A DNA stretch of 64,000 nucleotides. Source: Mucilaginibacter arboris. GTDB lineage: Bacteria; Bacteroidota; Bacteroidia; Sphingobacteriales; Sphingobacteriaceae. Position numbers and translations under genes: made by a program. The stretch covers positions 1 to 64,000 of the forward strand of contig NZ_WPIK01000013.1 of the NCBI RefSeq assembly GCF_009754915.1, in the 5' to 3' direction. This document shows positions 1-8,253 of this stretch, one piece after another. How positions within the stretch are numbered: position 1 is the first letter of the stretch; every line of letters begins with the position of its first letter. The notes beneath the pieces were generated by a model, which saw only the letters and a program-made list of their open reading frames with translations, did no database searches and was not told the origin of the DNA.

Positions 1-30
1 CAGTTCTTCGCCAAGCCTTTTCCGTTAGCG
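1..30 (+). repeat. Array repeat, right-end fragment
   Basis: The window opens inside a repeat. The right arm CAGTTCTTCGCCAAGCC and the terminal TTTTCC-GTTAGCG are visible, identical in layout to the complete copies that follow. Confidence 0.8.
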
Positions 31-108
31 GCAATTTGTGTTTTTGCCCGAGAAAGTTTGCTAAAGATTTTTTTGTCCCAAAAAAGCAAAAACACAAAAG
101 CGGCTAAC
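24..108 (+). other. Gene-free mini-cassette, copy 1
   Basis: This 85-bp unit runs from GTTAGCG to GGCTAAC and has no ORF. It contains a perfect stem: TTTGTGTTTTTGC pairs with GCAAAAACACAAA across a loop of about 37 nt. A nearly identical unit lies at 2466-2551. It could be an empty cassette, a small structured RNA or a folded recombination site. The sequence does not decide. Confidence 0.6.
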
Positions 109-297
109 ATGGGTTCGGCAAAAAACTGGCTGACAGGTTACAATTCAGCTTTTGTTTTGCTATTTTGCTTTAGTTTCGGCTGAAGGAACAGAAATTTAGC
201 TGGTAAAAGAAGCATCAACAATTGAATATTAATTTAACTTTGGTTTGGGCAGAAGGAATTCTATTTCCAGTTCTTCGCCAAGCCTTTTCCGTTGGGC
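102..297 (+). repeat. Array repeat 1 (attC-like)
   Basis: Complete copy from GGCTAAC (102-108) to GTTGGGC (291-297). The left arm reads GGTTCGGCAAAAAACTGG and the right arm CCAGTTCTTCGCCAAGCC. The internal 14-mer GGTAAAAGAAGCAT is at 202-215. Confidence 0.75.
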
Positions 298-324
298 GAT
301 ATGCAAAATCTCTAAATACCTAAG

Positions 325-1134
325 ATGAAACTAATAACGCTTTTTTTATTGACATTTCTATTTAGCATCACTTTGTGCTTCAGCCAAAGTTATTCACTAA
401 ATGACTTTGAAGAATGCAAAATTCCTGAAATTAATAGCAAAGAATGGTTTGATTTTAATCATTCAACAGACAAGGAATTTGTTTTTTCATTAGAATTAGG
501 CAAAATAAAAATTTCAAAATATAAATATGTTCCGTTTACAGAATACGAGATTCCTAGTGGGAATTTAATCGGCGTAAATATGGGTGAGTTTGGAGGTGGA
601 TTATATTACAGACAAAAAGACTCAACTAAATTATTTTTTGTTAATGGAAAAAATGGAAAGGATATTCAGCCAAAGTGGCGCGGTGGTCTAATGGTTCCAG
701 AACGTAATCCAATTACTAAAGTCATTAAAGATTGTAAACTTCTTGAAAGTGGAAATGTCCAATTTGTTTTTAGATTTAACGATTCAATTTACTTTTTGGG
801 CGGTTTAGCGCATATGGGTCTAAACTTTGGAAATCTTTACTCACTTAAGTATAATGCTGACTCTTTTTTTATTTCTAAATCCTTAAGTCTTCAAGATGCC
901 CCTTCTGCTATGTGCATAGATGGAAATTTGATTTACATAGCATGCAGTAAAGGATTTTATGTAATTGATAAAAGCTTGAACATAAAGACAATTTTTGACA
1001 ATTTATTTTGGTATGGGCTTTATCCAACTTCAGTTATAGTGCTAGATAAACAAAATGTTTTAGTTACGATAAGGGGCGGCTACGTAAAAATTAATCCAGA
1101 AACAAAAAAAATAGACCTTTACAAAGCCAAATAA
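325..1134 (+). CDS. Hypothetical secreted protein in cassette 1
   Basis: 269 aa. Residues 1-20 form a clear Sec signal peptide (hydrophobic core, cleavage probably after the CFS stretch), so the protein is exported. The mature part alternates short beta-rich segments, with recurring patterns such as GGLYY, GGLAHMG and GNLIYIACSKG. These suggest a beta-propeller-like fold, but no family was recognised. The stop is 13 bp before the next repeat and the start lies 34 bp after the previous one, so the gene nearly fills its cassette. The cassette begins GTTGGGCGAT and ends with the complementary ATCGCCCAAC. No function is assigned. Confidence 0.75.
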   Translation: MKLITLFLLTFLFSITLCFSQSYSLNDFEECKIPEINSKEWFDFNHSTDKEFVFSLELGKIKISKYKYVPFTEYEIPSGNLIGVNMGEFGGGLYYRQKDSTKLFFVNGKNGKDIQPKWRGGLMVPERNPITKVIKDCKLLESGNVQFVFRFNDSIYFLGGLAHMGLNFGNLYSLKYNADSFFISKSLSLQDAPSAMCIDGNLIYIACSKGFYVIDKSLNIKTIFDNLFWYGLYPTSVIVLDKQNVLVTIRGGYVKINPETKKIDLYKAK

Positions 1135-1140
1135 CACATC

Positions 1141-1336
1141 GCCCAACATTGGTTTGGCAAAAAACTGGCGGACGAATTAAACATCAACTTCGGTTTTGCT
1201 ATTTTGCTTCAGTTTCGGCTGAAGGAACAAAATTTAGCTGGTAAAAGAAGCATCAACATTTGATTATAAATTTAACTTTGGTTTTGGGCTGAAGGATATT
1301 GAATTCCAGTTCTTCTTCAAGCCTTTTCCGTTAGGT
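1141..1336 (+). repeat. Array repeat 2 (attC-like)
   Basis: From GCCCAAC (1141-1147) to GTTAGGT (1330-1336); both ends match the RYYYAAC and GTTRRRY patterns. The centre has a small hairpin (CTTCAG and CTGAAG around TTTCGG) and the 14-mer GGTAAAAGAAGCAT at 1240-1253. Confidence 0.8.
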
Positions 1337-1368
1337 GCCATACTCGAACGCATTCAACAAATGACTAA

Positions 1369-1662
1369 ATGGATAATGAAATACACTTATTTTTAGGATC
1401 TGCTTGCATCACAAAAAAGTCTAAATCAAATTATCCAATTGGTGAAAGACATGCAATTTTATTTTATCTAAGACAACCAAAAGATTCTGATTACAACACG
1501 ATTGAAGCTAAAAAAATTATTCGAGAGAGTGGACTAAATAAAATTGAATTTACTAAAGCTGGAAAGTTAGACTTCACAAAAGTCAATATAAAAAATAAAG
1601 AACATTATGATAACGCTATAAGACATGGATCAACAATAATCTTGTATACTGACCCTATTTGA
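1369..1662 (+). CDS. Hypothetical 97-aa protein in cassette 2
   Basis: 97 aa, with no signal peptide or membrane segment, so probably cytosolic. The sequence is lysine- and isoleucine-rich with no motif I can name. The ATG lies 33 bp after the repeat end. The stop is followed by a short spacer and by ACCTAAC of the next repeat, which matches the GTTAGGT start of this cassette in reverse complement. Small orphan proteins of this type are common integron cargo. No function can be inferred. Confidence 0.65.
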   Translation: MDNEIHLFLGSACITKKSKSNYPIGERHAILFYLRQPKDSDYNTIEAKKIIRESGLNKIEFTKAGKLDFTKVNIKNKEHYDNAIRHGSTIILYTDPI

Positions 1663-1687
1663 CTTATGGATTTACCTGTAATACGGC

Positions 1688-1883
1688 ACCTAACATTGGT
1701 TTGGCAAAAAACTGGCGGACGAATTAAACTTCAGCTTTTATTTCGCTATTTTGCTTCTGTTTCGGCGGAAGGAACAACATTTAGCTGGTAAAAGAAGCTC
1801 TGGCCTTTGAATATTAATTTAACTTTGGTTTAAGCGAAAGGAACTTTAAATTCCAGTTCTTCGCCAAGCCCTTTCCGTTGTGT
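1688..1883 (+). repeat. Array repeat 3 (attC-like)
   Basis: From ACCTAAC (1688-1694) to GTTGTGT (1877-1883). The internal motif is degenerate here (GGTAAAAGAAGCTC at 1787-1800). The arms TTGGTTTGGC and GCCAAGCC are intact. Confidence 0.75.
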
Positions 1884-1906
1884 GCAACCCAAACGACACG
1901 ACCAAA

Positions 1907-2254
1907 ATGCAAACATTCACTAATATATTTAAGTCAAAAACGATAGTTTCTCATTTTTTATTAGTTCTTTTCATTTCTATTTTAACATGCTTTTTACTTT
2001 ATATGATTATTCCACTGATTTATTGGATTTATTTTGGTGAAGGAGGCGACTCAGAGCGTATTCAAAGTTCACCAGTTAGTATATTCATTGCTAATTGGTT
2101 TGCTCTGATTGTAGTATTAAGTTTTATTCTTGTAAAACTTTTTATAAATATCACGACCTATAAATTGGCTCATGCAAAATCTTACTTACTGACCGGATTA
2201 ATAGTTGTTCCAGTATATTTATTAAAAAATCAAATATTGAACTTTTTACTTTAG
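1907..2254 (+). CDS. Small integral membrane protein in cassette 3
   Basis: The open frame extends upstream to a GTG at 1880 inside the repeat end. The ATG at 1907 is preferred because it leaves the recombination-like site out of the protein, giving 115 aa. Three hydrophobic segments are visible: roughly residues 14-40, 60-85 and 95-112, with a short charged loop (GEGGDSERIQ) between the first two. No family was recognised. The cassette ends GCACACAAC, complementary to its GTTGTGTGC start. Confidence 0.65.
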   Translation: MQTFTNIFKSKTIVSHFLLVLFISILTCFLLYMIIPLIYWIYFGEGGDSERIQSSPVSIFIANWFALIVVLSFILVKLFINITTYKLAHAKSYLLTGLIVVPVYLLKNQILNFLL

Positions 2255-2278
2255 CAATCATAATAAATACAGGGCAGC

Positions 2279-2472
2279 ACACAACATTGGTTTGGTAAAA
2301 AACTGGCTGACGGAATAAATATCAACTTTTGTTTTGCTATTTTGCTTCAGTTTCGGCAGAAGGAATAAAATTTACTGGTAAAAGAAGCATCAACATTTTG
2401 TTATAAATTTAACATTAGTTTTGGCGGACGAGTTCCAAATTCCAGTTCTTCGCCAAGCCTTGAACGTTAACC
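2279..2472 (+). repeat. Array repeat 4 (attC-like)
   Basis: From ACACAAC (2279-2285) to GTTAACC (2466-2472). The right end reads GCCTTGAAC-GTT instead of GCCTTTTCC-GTT. It contains GGTAAAAGAAGCAT at 2377-2390. Confidence 0.75.
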
Positions 2473-2551
2473 GCAATTTGTGTTTTCGCCCGAGAAAGTT
2501 TGCTAAAGATTTTTTTGTCCCAAAAAAGCAAAAACACAAAAAGCGGCTAAC
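2466..2551 (+). other. Gene-free mini-cassette, copy 2
   Basis: Nearly identical to 24-108: the same stem arms (TTTGTGTTTT and AAAACACAAA) and the same loop, with only a few changes, and again without an ORF. Both copies sit between two full repeats, so this unit behaves as a cassette present twice in the array. Confidence 0.6.
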
Positions 2552-2740
2552 ATGGGTTTGGCAAAAAAGTGGCTGACAGTTTACAATTCAGCTTTTATCT
2601 TGCTATTTTGCTTCAGTTTCGGCGGACGGAACAGAAATTTAGCTGGTAAAAGAAGCATCAGCTTTTGAATATTAATTTAACTTTGGTTTTGGCTGACGGG
2701 TTTCAAATATCAGTTCTTCGCCAAGCCTTTTCCGTTAGGC
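2545..2740 (+). repeat. Array repeat 5 (attC-like)
   Basis: From GGCTAAC (2545-2551) to GTTAGGC (2734-2740). It contains GGTAAAAGAAGCAT at 2645-2658. The left arm has AAAAAAGTGG instead of AAAAAACTGG. Confidence 0.75.
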
Positions 2741-2777
2741 GTAAGCTTCGAACGACCGTAATCCTAAACATTTTGTG

Positions 2778-2785
2778 TAAATTTG
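2778..2785 (+). promoter_or_regulatory. Possible -7 promoter element
   Basis: TAAATTTG matches the Bacteroidota -7 consensus TAnnTTTG and lies 15 bp before the antitoxin ATG. No convincing -33 TTTG box is present at the right distance, so this is weak. Confidence 0.3.
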
Positions 2786-2800
2786 AAAAAAGAATAAAAA

Positions 2801-3031
2801 ATGAGAACTGCATTAGAAGTTGACTTAACCTTTGATCAAGTTCTTGCTTTGGTTAAACAACTACCCAAACAAGAAAAAATTATGTTGACCAAAGAGTTGG
2901 AAAAAGAAGGTATTGAAACTAAGTTATCAGAACTTTTAAGAACCTTTCGAACTACAGACCTAAGTTTAGACATTATAAACGAAGAAGTAGAAATTGTAAG
3001 AAAACAAATTTATGACAGCCAAAAACATTAG
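2801..3031 (+). CDS. Antitoxin of PIN-type toxin-antitoxin pair (cassette 5)
   Basis: 76 aa, acidic and mostly helical, with no DNA-binding motif that I can assign with certainty. It overlaps the downstream PIN-domain toxin by 20 bp (toxin ATG at 3012), the usual antitoxin-first layout of type II systems. The middle (KLSELLRTFRTTDLSL) resembles the short antitoxins that accompany COG1569 PIN toxins. The antitoxin role is inferred from position and size. As cassette cargo, a toxin-antitoxin pair would help keep the array in the genome by penalising its loss. Confidence 0.7.
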   Translation: MRTALEVDLTFDQVLALVKQLPKQEKIMLTKELEKEGIETKLSELLRTFRTTDLSLDIINEEVEIVRKQIYDSQKH

Positions 3032-3431
3032 GGTTATTTTTGACACAAATGTTTGGATTAGTTTTCTCGTTGGCAAACGTTTATCTTCAATTAAAAAGTA
3101 TATTGCAAGTTCACAAATCACTATAGTAACTACAGAACAACTTTTAAATGAAATAAAAGAAGTTACAGGCAGGGAACGGTTGAAAAAATACTTTCCGCAG
3201 GAAAGCGTAGTTGAATTACTGGAACTTTTAGAAACTATCGCAGAGTTGGTAGAGATAAAACCTACACATCTAATAAATCGCGATCCAAAAGATAATTTTT
3301 TATTGGACTTGATAGACTTTTCAAAAGCAGATTATTTAGTTACTGGTGACAAAGATCTTTTGGTTCATAACCCATTCAAATCAGCTACAATTTTAACACC
3401 TGCTAATTTTGAAAAAGAATTAAGCAAATAA
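3012..3431 (+). CDS. PIN-domain toxin (putative endoribonuclease)
   Basis: 139 aa, the usual length for PIN toxins of the COG1569 type. The N-terminal VIFDTNVWIS carries the first catalytic Asp. A Glu follows in LLNEI, and the C-terminal half has NRDPKDNFLLDL and DYLVTGDKDLL, which hold the remaining acidic residues that bind Mg2+. PIN toxins cleave RNA and are held inactive by the partner protein encoded just upstream. The cassette runs from GTTAGGCGTA (2734) to TACGCCCAAC (3441-3450), an exact-looking cassette with two overlapping genes. Confidence 0.85.
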   Translation: MTAKNIRVIFDTNVWISFLVGKRLSSIKKYIASSQITIVTTEQLLNEIKEVTGRERLKKYFPQESVVELLELLETIAELVEIKPTHLINRDPKDNFLLDLIDFSKADYLVTGDKDLLVHNPFKSATILTPANFEKELSK

Positions 3432-3443
3432 TAAAAAGCCTAC

Positions 3444-3574
3444 GCCCAACATTGGTTTGGCAAAAAACTGGCCGACGGAAGTAATTGAACTTTTGGATTT
3501 CCTTTTATCTTTAGTTCTGGTTTCGGCTGACGGGTTTCAAATATCAGTTCTTCGCCAAGCCTTTTCCGTTCTGT
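3444..3574 (+). repeat. Array repeat 6, short version
   Basis: From GCCCAAC (3444-3450) to GTTCTGT (3568-3574), only about 130 bp. The terminal arms are kept, but the central part including the GGTAAAAGAAGCAT motif is missing. The ends rather than the centre therefore appear to define the element. Confidence 0.7.
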
Positions 3575-3920
3575 GTAACTTAAGACCTGCAAAACGCTGA
3601 CTGAACTGCTCGCCGAACTTTTACAGTTTTAAATTCGACTTTCAATTTCGCTGACTTTTTTACCATGCTGTTTTTAGCAGATTTATTTTGGCGGACTATT
3701 TCAGTGACTAATTTTACCTGATAAAAACAGCATTGCTTGCTGACTTATTTAAAATCAAAAAAAGCAAAGTTTATAAAAAAAATGTTGACGATTTTTGTGC
3801 AAATAAAACGTTCGACTTGGAAATTCCAAGTTTAATATTGCCGGCAAAGTTTGGTTTTGCGGACTAATTTGCAAAAATTCAAAGTCTGATTTGACGGTAA
3901 AAAATTAAGCTACACATAAC
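3568..3920 (+). other. Gene-free cassette of about 350 bp
   Basis: Bounded by GTTCTGTGTA and TACACATAAC, which pair except at one base. No convincing ORF lies on either strand. It has internal inverted repeats: ATGCTGTTTTTA (near 3665) against TAAAAACAGCAT (near 3722), and short GC-containing pairs around 3815-3890. It may encode a structured RNA or be a decayed cassette. Confidence 0.5.
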
Positions 3921-4102
3921 ATTGGTTTGGCAAAAAACTGGCTGACGGATTAAACATCAGCTTTTGTTTTTCTATTTTGCTTCAGTTTCAGCGGAAGGAA
4001 CATAAATTTAGCTGATAAAAGAAGCATCAACATTTGAACATTAATTTAACTTTGGTTTTGGGCTGATGGATTTCAAATTCCGGTTCTTCGCCAACGTTAT
4101 GT
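3914..4102 (+). repeat. Array repeat 7 (attC-like)
   Basis: From ACATAAC (3914-3920) to GTTATGT (4096-4102). The right arm is shortened (TTCTTCGCCAAC-GTT, lacking GCCTTTTCC). The motif variant GATAAAAGAAGCAT is at 4014-4027. Confidence 0.7.
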
Positions 4103-4119
4103 GCAAGTTTAAACGACAA

Positions 4120-4503
4120 ATGAAAAGAGTTTTATATCTTTTAATTCTCCCACTTCTATTTGCCTGTTCCGACAACTCGATTGAAAAATGGCGGGGCAAA
4201 TATGCTTATGTAGCTGATGAGGTAATAGATTTTACGCTTACAGTTAATAATGATAGAAATTGCCTTTATGAAGGTAAAGGAATTCAAACATTTTACAAAG
4301 TTGAATGCAAGCCAAGGATTGATCACGATTCTCTTAAAATATACTTCGTCAAAACATTGGAAGGTGCATTCTATCCAGAAAATTGGATGAATAAAGCATT
4401 GCCTATCATTACACTTTACTATAAAGACAATACTTTATACACTGATGAAGGTCAACTCAACAAGGAAATAAAAGGGGGTCAGATTCTGTTTAAGAGAAAA
4501 TAA
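4120..4503 (+). CDS. Small lipoprotein in cassette 7
   Basis: The open frame reaches back to 4066 within the repeat. The ATG at 4120 is preferred because it directly precedes a lipoprotein signal (MKRVLYLLILPLLFACS) with a lipobox cysteine at about residue 16. The mature part of about 110 aa is beta-rich: YAYVADEVIDFTLTVNNDR, a YEGKGIQTFYKV segment and a C-terminal GGQILFKRK. It resembles small Bacteroidota periplasmic DUF proteins (possibly DUF5991), which is a low-confidence guess. It is probably anchored in a membrane facing the periplasm. Confidence 0.7.
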   Translation: MKRVLYLLILPLLFACSDNSIEKWRGKYAYVADEVIDFTLTVNNDRNCLYEGKGIQTFYKVECKPRIDHDSLKIYFVKTLEGAFYPENWMNKALPIITLYYKDNTLYTDEGQLNKEIKGGQILFKRK

Positions 4504-4510
4504 AAACCTA

Positions 4511-4707
4511 CGCCAACATTGGTTTGGCAAAAAACTGGCGGACAAATTAAAACATCGACTTTTATTTTGCTATTTTGCTTCAGCTCCAGCTGAAGGAACA
4601 TAAATTTAGCTGGTAAAAGAAGCATCAACATTTAAACATTAATTTAGCTTTGGTTTCAGCGGAAGTTTTTCAAATGCCAGTTCTTCACCAAACCTTTTCC
4701 GTTGGGC
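4511..4707 (+). repeat. Array repeat 8 (attC-like)
   Basis: From CGCCAAC (4511-4517) to GTTGGGC (4701-4707). The arms are CTGGC and GCCAG with one change in the right arm (TTCACCAAACC). GGTAAAAGAAGCAT is at 4612-4625. Confidence 0.75.
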
Positions 4708-4767
4708 GTCATGCGGTTCGATACTTTAAATCACCTGAACTAACAATACAGAAGAATATTTACAAAA

Positions 4768-5346
4768 ATGAAACACCTACTTATTTCACTTTTAGCTGTT
4801 TTATTGATGATATTATTTGCTTTCGCATGTAATAACACATCAGAAATAGACAGCAAGAAAACAGAACTTATACAAAAAGAAAAGGAACTACTGAAAAGAG
4901 AGAACGAACTATTACAAAAAGAAAAGGAACTTGACAAACCTTTATTAAAGCAGACACACCAACCTGCAACGATTACAGAAAGTCAAAATAACAACAAGAA
5001 AGTTGATAATCTTGACTATTTGAAAAAGCTAAATGGAAAATATCCTTATGAAGTAAAGCTCTTTAATAATTCAGCCTTAACCCGAAGGCTCAAAAGTTTA
5101 TTAGGTAGCAGATATAAGTTTTTTAAAGACACTTGGGTTGTAGAGACCCCGATTAAAATCAGTAACAACAACTTTATTGCATCAGGTTGTCAACAACATA
5201 ATTGCGGTAATACAAACTTCATTATTGTCGTTGATTTTTTAAAAGACATAGTATATGCGGGTATAAGAGAAGAGGGAACCGTAAAAGTTTATTCTGAAGA
5301 CGAAAGTAATAATGCGGAAATAAATAGATGGGCGAATGATAATTAA
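4768..5346 (+). CDS. Lipoprotein with coiled coil, resembling lysozyme inhibitor Ivy
   Basis: 192 aa. Residues 1-20 are a lipoprotein signal ending in FAFAC (Cys21). Residues 30-58 are a charged coiled coil of repeated KEKELL/ENELLQ heptads. The C-terminal domain has the paired-cysteine motif GCQQHNCG, followed by a hydrophobic strand and YAGI. This resembles the CKPHDCG loop of Ivy-family inhibitors of C-type lysozyme, which act in the periplasm against muramidases. The family link rests on motif recognition only. It sits in cassette 8, after GTTGGGCGTC. Confidence 0.6.
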   Translation: MKHLLISLLAVLLMILFAFACNNTSEIDSKKTELIQKEKELLKRENELLQKEKELDKPLLKQTHQPATITESQNNNKKVDNLDYLKKLNGKYPYEVKLFNNSALTRRLKSLLGSRYKFFKDTWVVETPIKISNNNFIASGCQQHNCGNTNFIIVVDFLKDIVYAGIREEGTVKVYSEDESNNAEINRWANDN

Positions 5347-5368
5347 TCGTACTGAAAATAGCACGAAT

Positions 5369-5500
5369 GCACAACATTGTGTTTATAAAATTGTGGCGGG
5401 ACATTAAGCATTCAACTATAAATCATTATTTTGCTTTAGTGGTTAATTGAAACTAACGTTTTTCAAATGCCACAACTTCAAAAACACTTTTCTGTTACCG
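5369..5500 (+). repeat. Array repeat, second sequence type
   Basis: Same architecture as the other repeats but different sequence. After ACAAC-ATT the left arm is GTGTTTATAAAATTGTGGC. The right arm GCCACAACTTCAAAAACAC pairs with it at 15 of 19 positions, and TTTTCT-GTTACCG ends the element. The core lacks GGTAAAAGAAGCAT. Conserved architecture with diverged sequence is what families of recombination sites show. Confidence 0.65.
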
Positions 5501-5627
5501 GTCATTGTAGTAAACAAGCCCGTTAATCCTAATTGCCTGCCAATTCAAATACTCAATTTGTAAATCAGATTGGTAAGACAGAGGCATTTACTCTTCCAAA
5601 ATTTTCTAAAAATATGATTTTTTATTG

Positions 5628-5654
5628 TTTGTCAATAAAAATTTATTTATATTG
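5628..5654 (+). promoter_or_regulatory. Possible Bacteroidota promoter
   Basis: TTTG at 5628-5631 and TATATTG at 5648-5654 approximate the -33 and -7 boxes, about 30 bp upstream of the DUF2975 gene start. This would give the two-gene cassette its own promoter. Prediction only. Confidence 0.35.
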
Positions 5655-5684
5655 CTTGAGTAATTTCAAAATTCTAAAATTATT

Positions 5685-6164
5685 ATGAAAAGAATTTCAA
5701 TCATATTTCTTCAGGCAGTCATCGTGCTTATTGGCATTGTGGCACTTGCCATTTTGATCCGGCTTCCCTTAACCGAGGGAAGAGCCGCAAACTTAGACTT
5801 GTTCAGCATTTACGCTGATCCGTTCATCTTATATGGATATGCAGCATCAATTTCTTTTTTTGTTGCCCTGTACAAGGCGTTCAAATTACTTGGATATATC
5901 GGACAAAATAAAGTATTCTCATCAAACTCGGTTAGGACTTTAAAGAGTATAAAGTATTGTGCAATTGCATTAAGTATTTTAATTGTGACGGCAGGACTAT
6001 ACATAAGGCTGTTCCATAATAAAGAGGACGACCCTGCGGGTTTTCTTGCCATTTGTACCGTGACTACTTTTGTTTCTATCGTAGTTGCAACTGCTGCGGC
6101 AATATTTGAAAAAATATTGCAAAATGCCATAGATATGAAATCTGAAAATGACTTAACAATTTAA
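5685..6164 (+). CDS. DUF2975 family membrane protein
   Basis: 159 aa with four hydrophobic segments (about residues 7-26, 44-64, 88-108 and 120-142), the usual layout and size of DUF2975 proteins. These are normally encoded next to a small Cro/CI-type repressor, as in the Bacillus YoaS/YozG pair, and that partner follows here after 3 bp. The biochemical role of the family is unknown. A membrane sensor or partner of the regulator is the common assumption. Both genes form cassette 9. Confidence 0.75.
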   Translation: MKRISIIFLQAVIVLIGIVALAILIRLPLTEGRAANLDLFSIYADPFILYGYAASISFFVALYKAFKLLGYIGQNKVFSSNSVRTLKSIKYCAIALSILIVTAGLYIRLFHNKEDDPAGFLAICTVTTFVSIVVATAAAIFEKILQNAIDMKSENDLTI

Positions 6165-6167
6165 GCT

Positions 6168-6395
6168 ATGCCAATTATTGTAAACTTAGACGTGATGATG
6201 GCAAAGCGAAAAATTTCGCTGAATGAACTTTCTGAAAGAGTTGATTTGACTTTATCTAACCTTTCTATCTTAAAGACGGGGAAGGCGAAAGCAATTCGTT
6301 TTAGCACTTTAAACGCAATTTGTAAAGCATTAGACTGCCAAACAGGTGACATTTTGGAATATGTAAATGACGAAAAAAGAACAACAAACCGCTAA
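6168..6395 (+). CDS. Small XRE-family (YozG-like) transcriptional regulator
   Basis: 75 aa, essentially one helix-turn-helix domain. KISLNELSERVDLTLSNLSILKTGKAKAI forms the recognition part, and STLNAICKALDCQTGDILEY is the conserved C-terminal helix pair of YozG-like regulators. It is translated 3 bp after the DUF2975 gene and probably regulates that operon. The stop codon (6393-6395) lies inside the CGCTAAC end of the next repeat, so the coding region uses the recombination-like site as its terminus. Confidence 0.85.
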   Translation: MPIIVNLDVMMAKRKISLNELSERVDLTLSNLSILKTGKAKAIRFSTLNAICKALDCQTGDILEYVNDEKRTTNR

Positions 6396-6586
6396 CCTTG
6401 GTTTGGCAAAAAACTGGCTGACGATTTAAACATCTACTTTTATTTCTGCTATTTTGCTTCAGTTCCAGTGGAAGGAATAAAATTTAGCCGGTAAAAGAAG
6501 CATCAACAATTAAACAATAATTTAACTTTGGTTTTGGGCGGAAGAATTTCAATTTCCAGTCCTTCGCCAAGCCGCCAACGTTAGCT
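6390..6586 (+). repeat. Array repeat 9 (attC-like)
   Basis: From CGCTAAC (6390-6396) to GTTAGCT (6580-6586). The arms are TTGGTTTGGC and GCCAAGCC, with GCCAAC before GTT. GGTAAAAGAAGCAT is at 6490-6503. This is the last full copy of this sequence type. Confidence 0.75.
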
Positions 6587-8116
<1,530 letters not shown>

Positions 8117-8130
8117 CAGAAAAAACGGCA

Positions 8131-8230
8131 GGCAACAAACGGTTTAGTGGCAGTTGGCGGGCAAGAATATATTTCCGACTTTTGTGTTACTGTCAGCTTT
8201 AGTTCTTATCGTCAGCTAAATAAAACCAAC
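8131..8230 (+). repeat. Possible truncated terminal array repeat
   Basis: GGCAACAAACGG followed by GGCAGTTGGCGGGC resembles the left half of an array repeat with a different sequence. The stretch TTTTGTGTTACTGTCAGCTT echoes the core of the others. No matching right arm is seen, so the array appears to end here. Confidence 0.35.
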
Positions 8231-8253
8231 CTTTAACTTAACATAAAGCAAAC

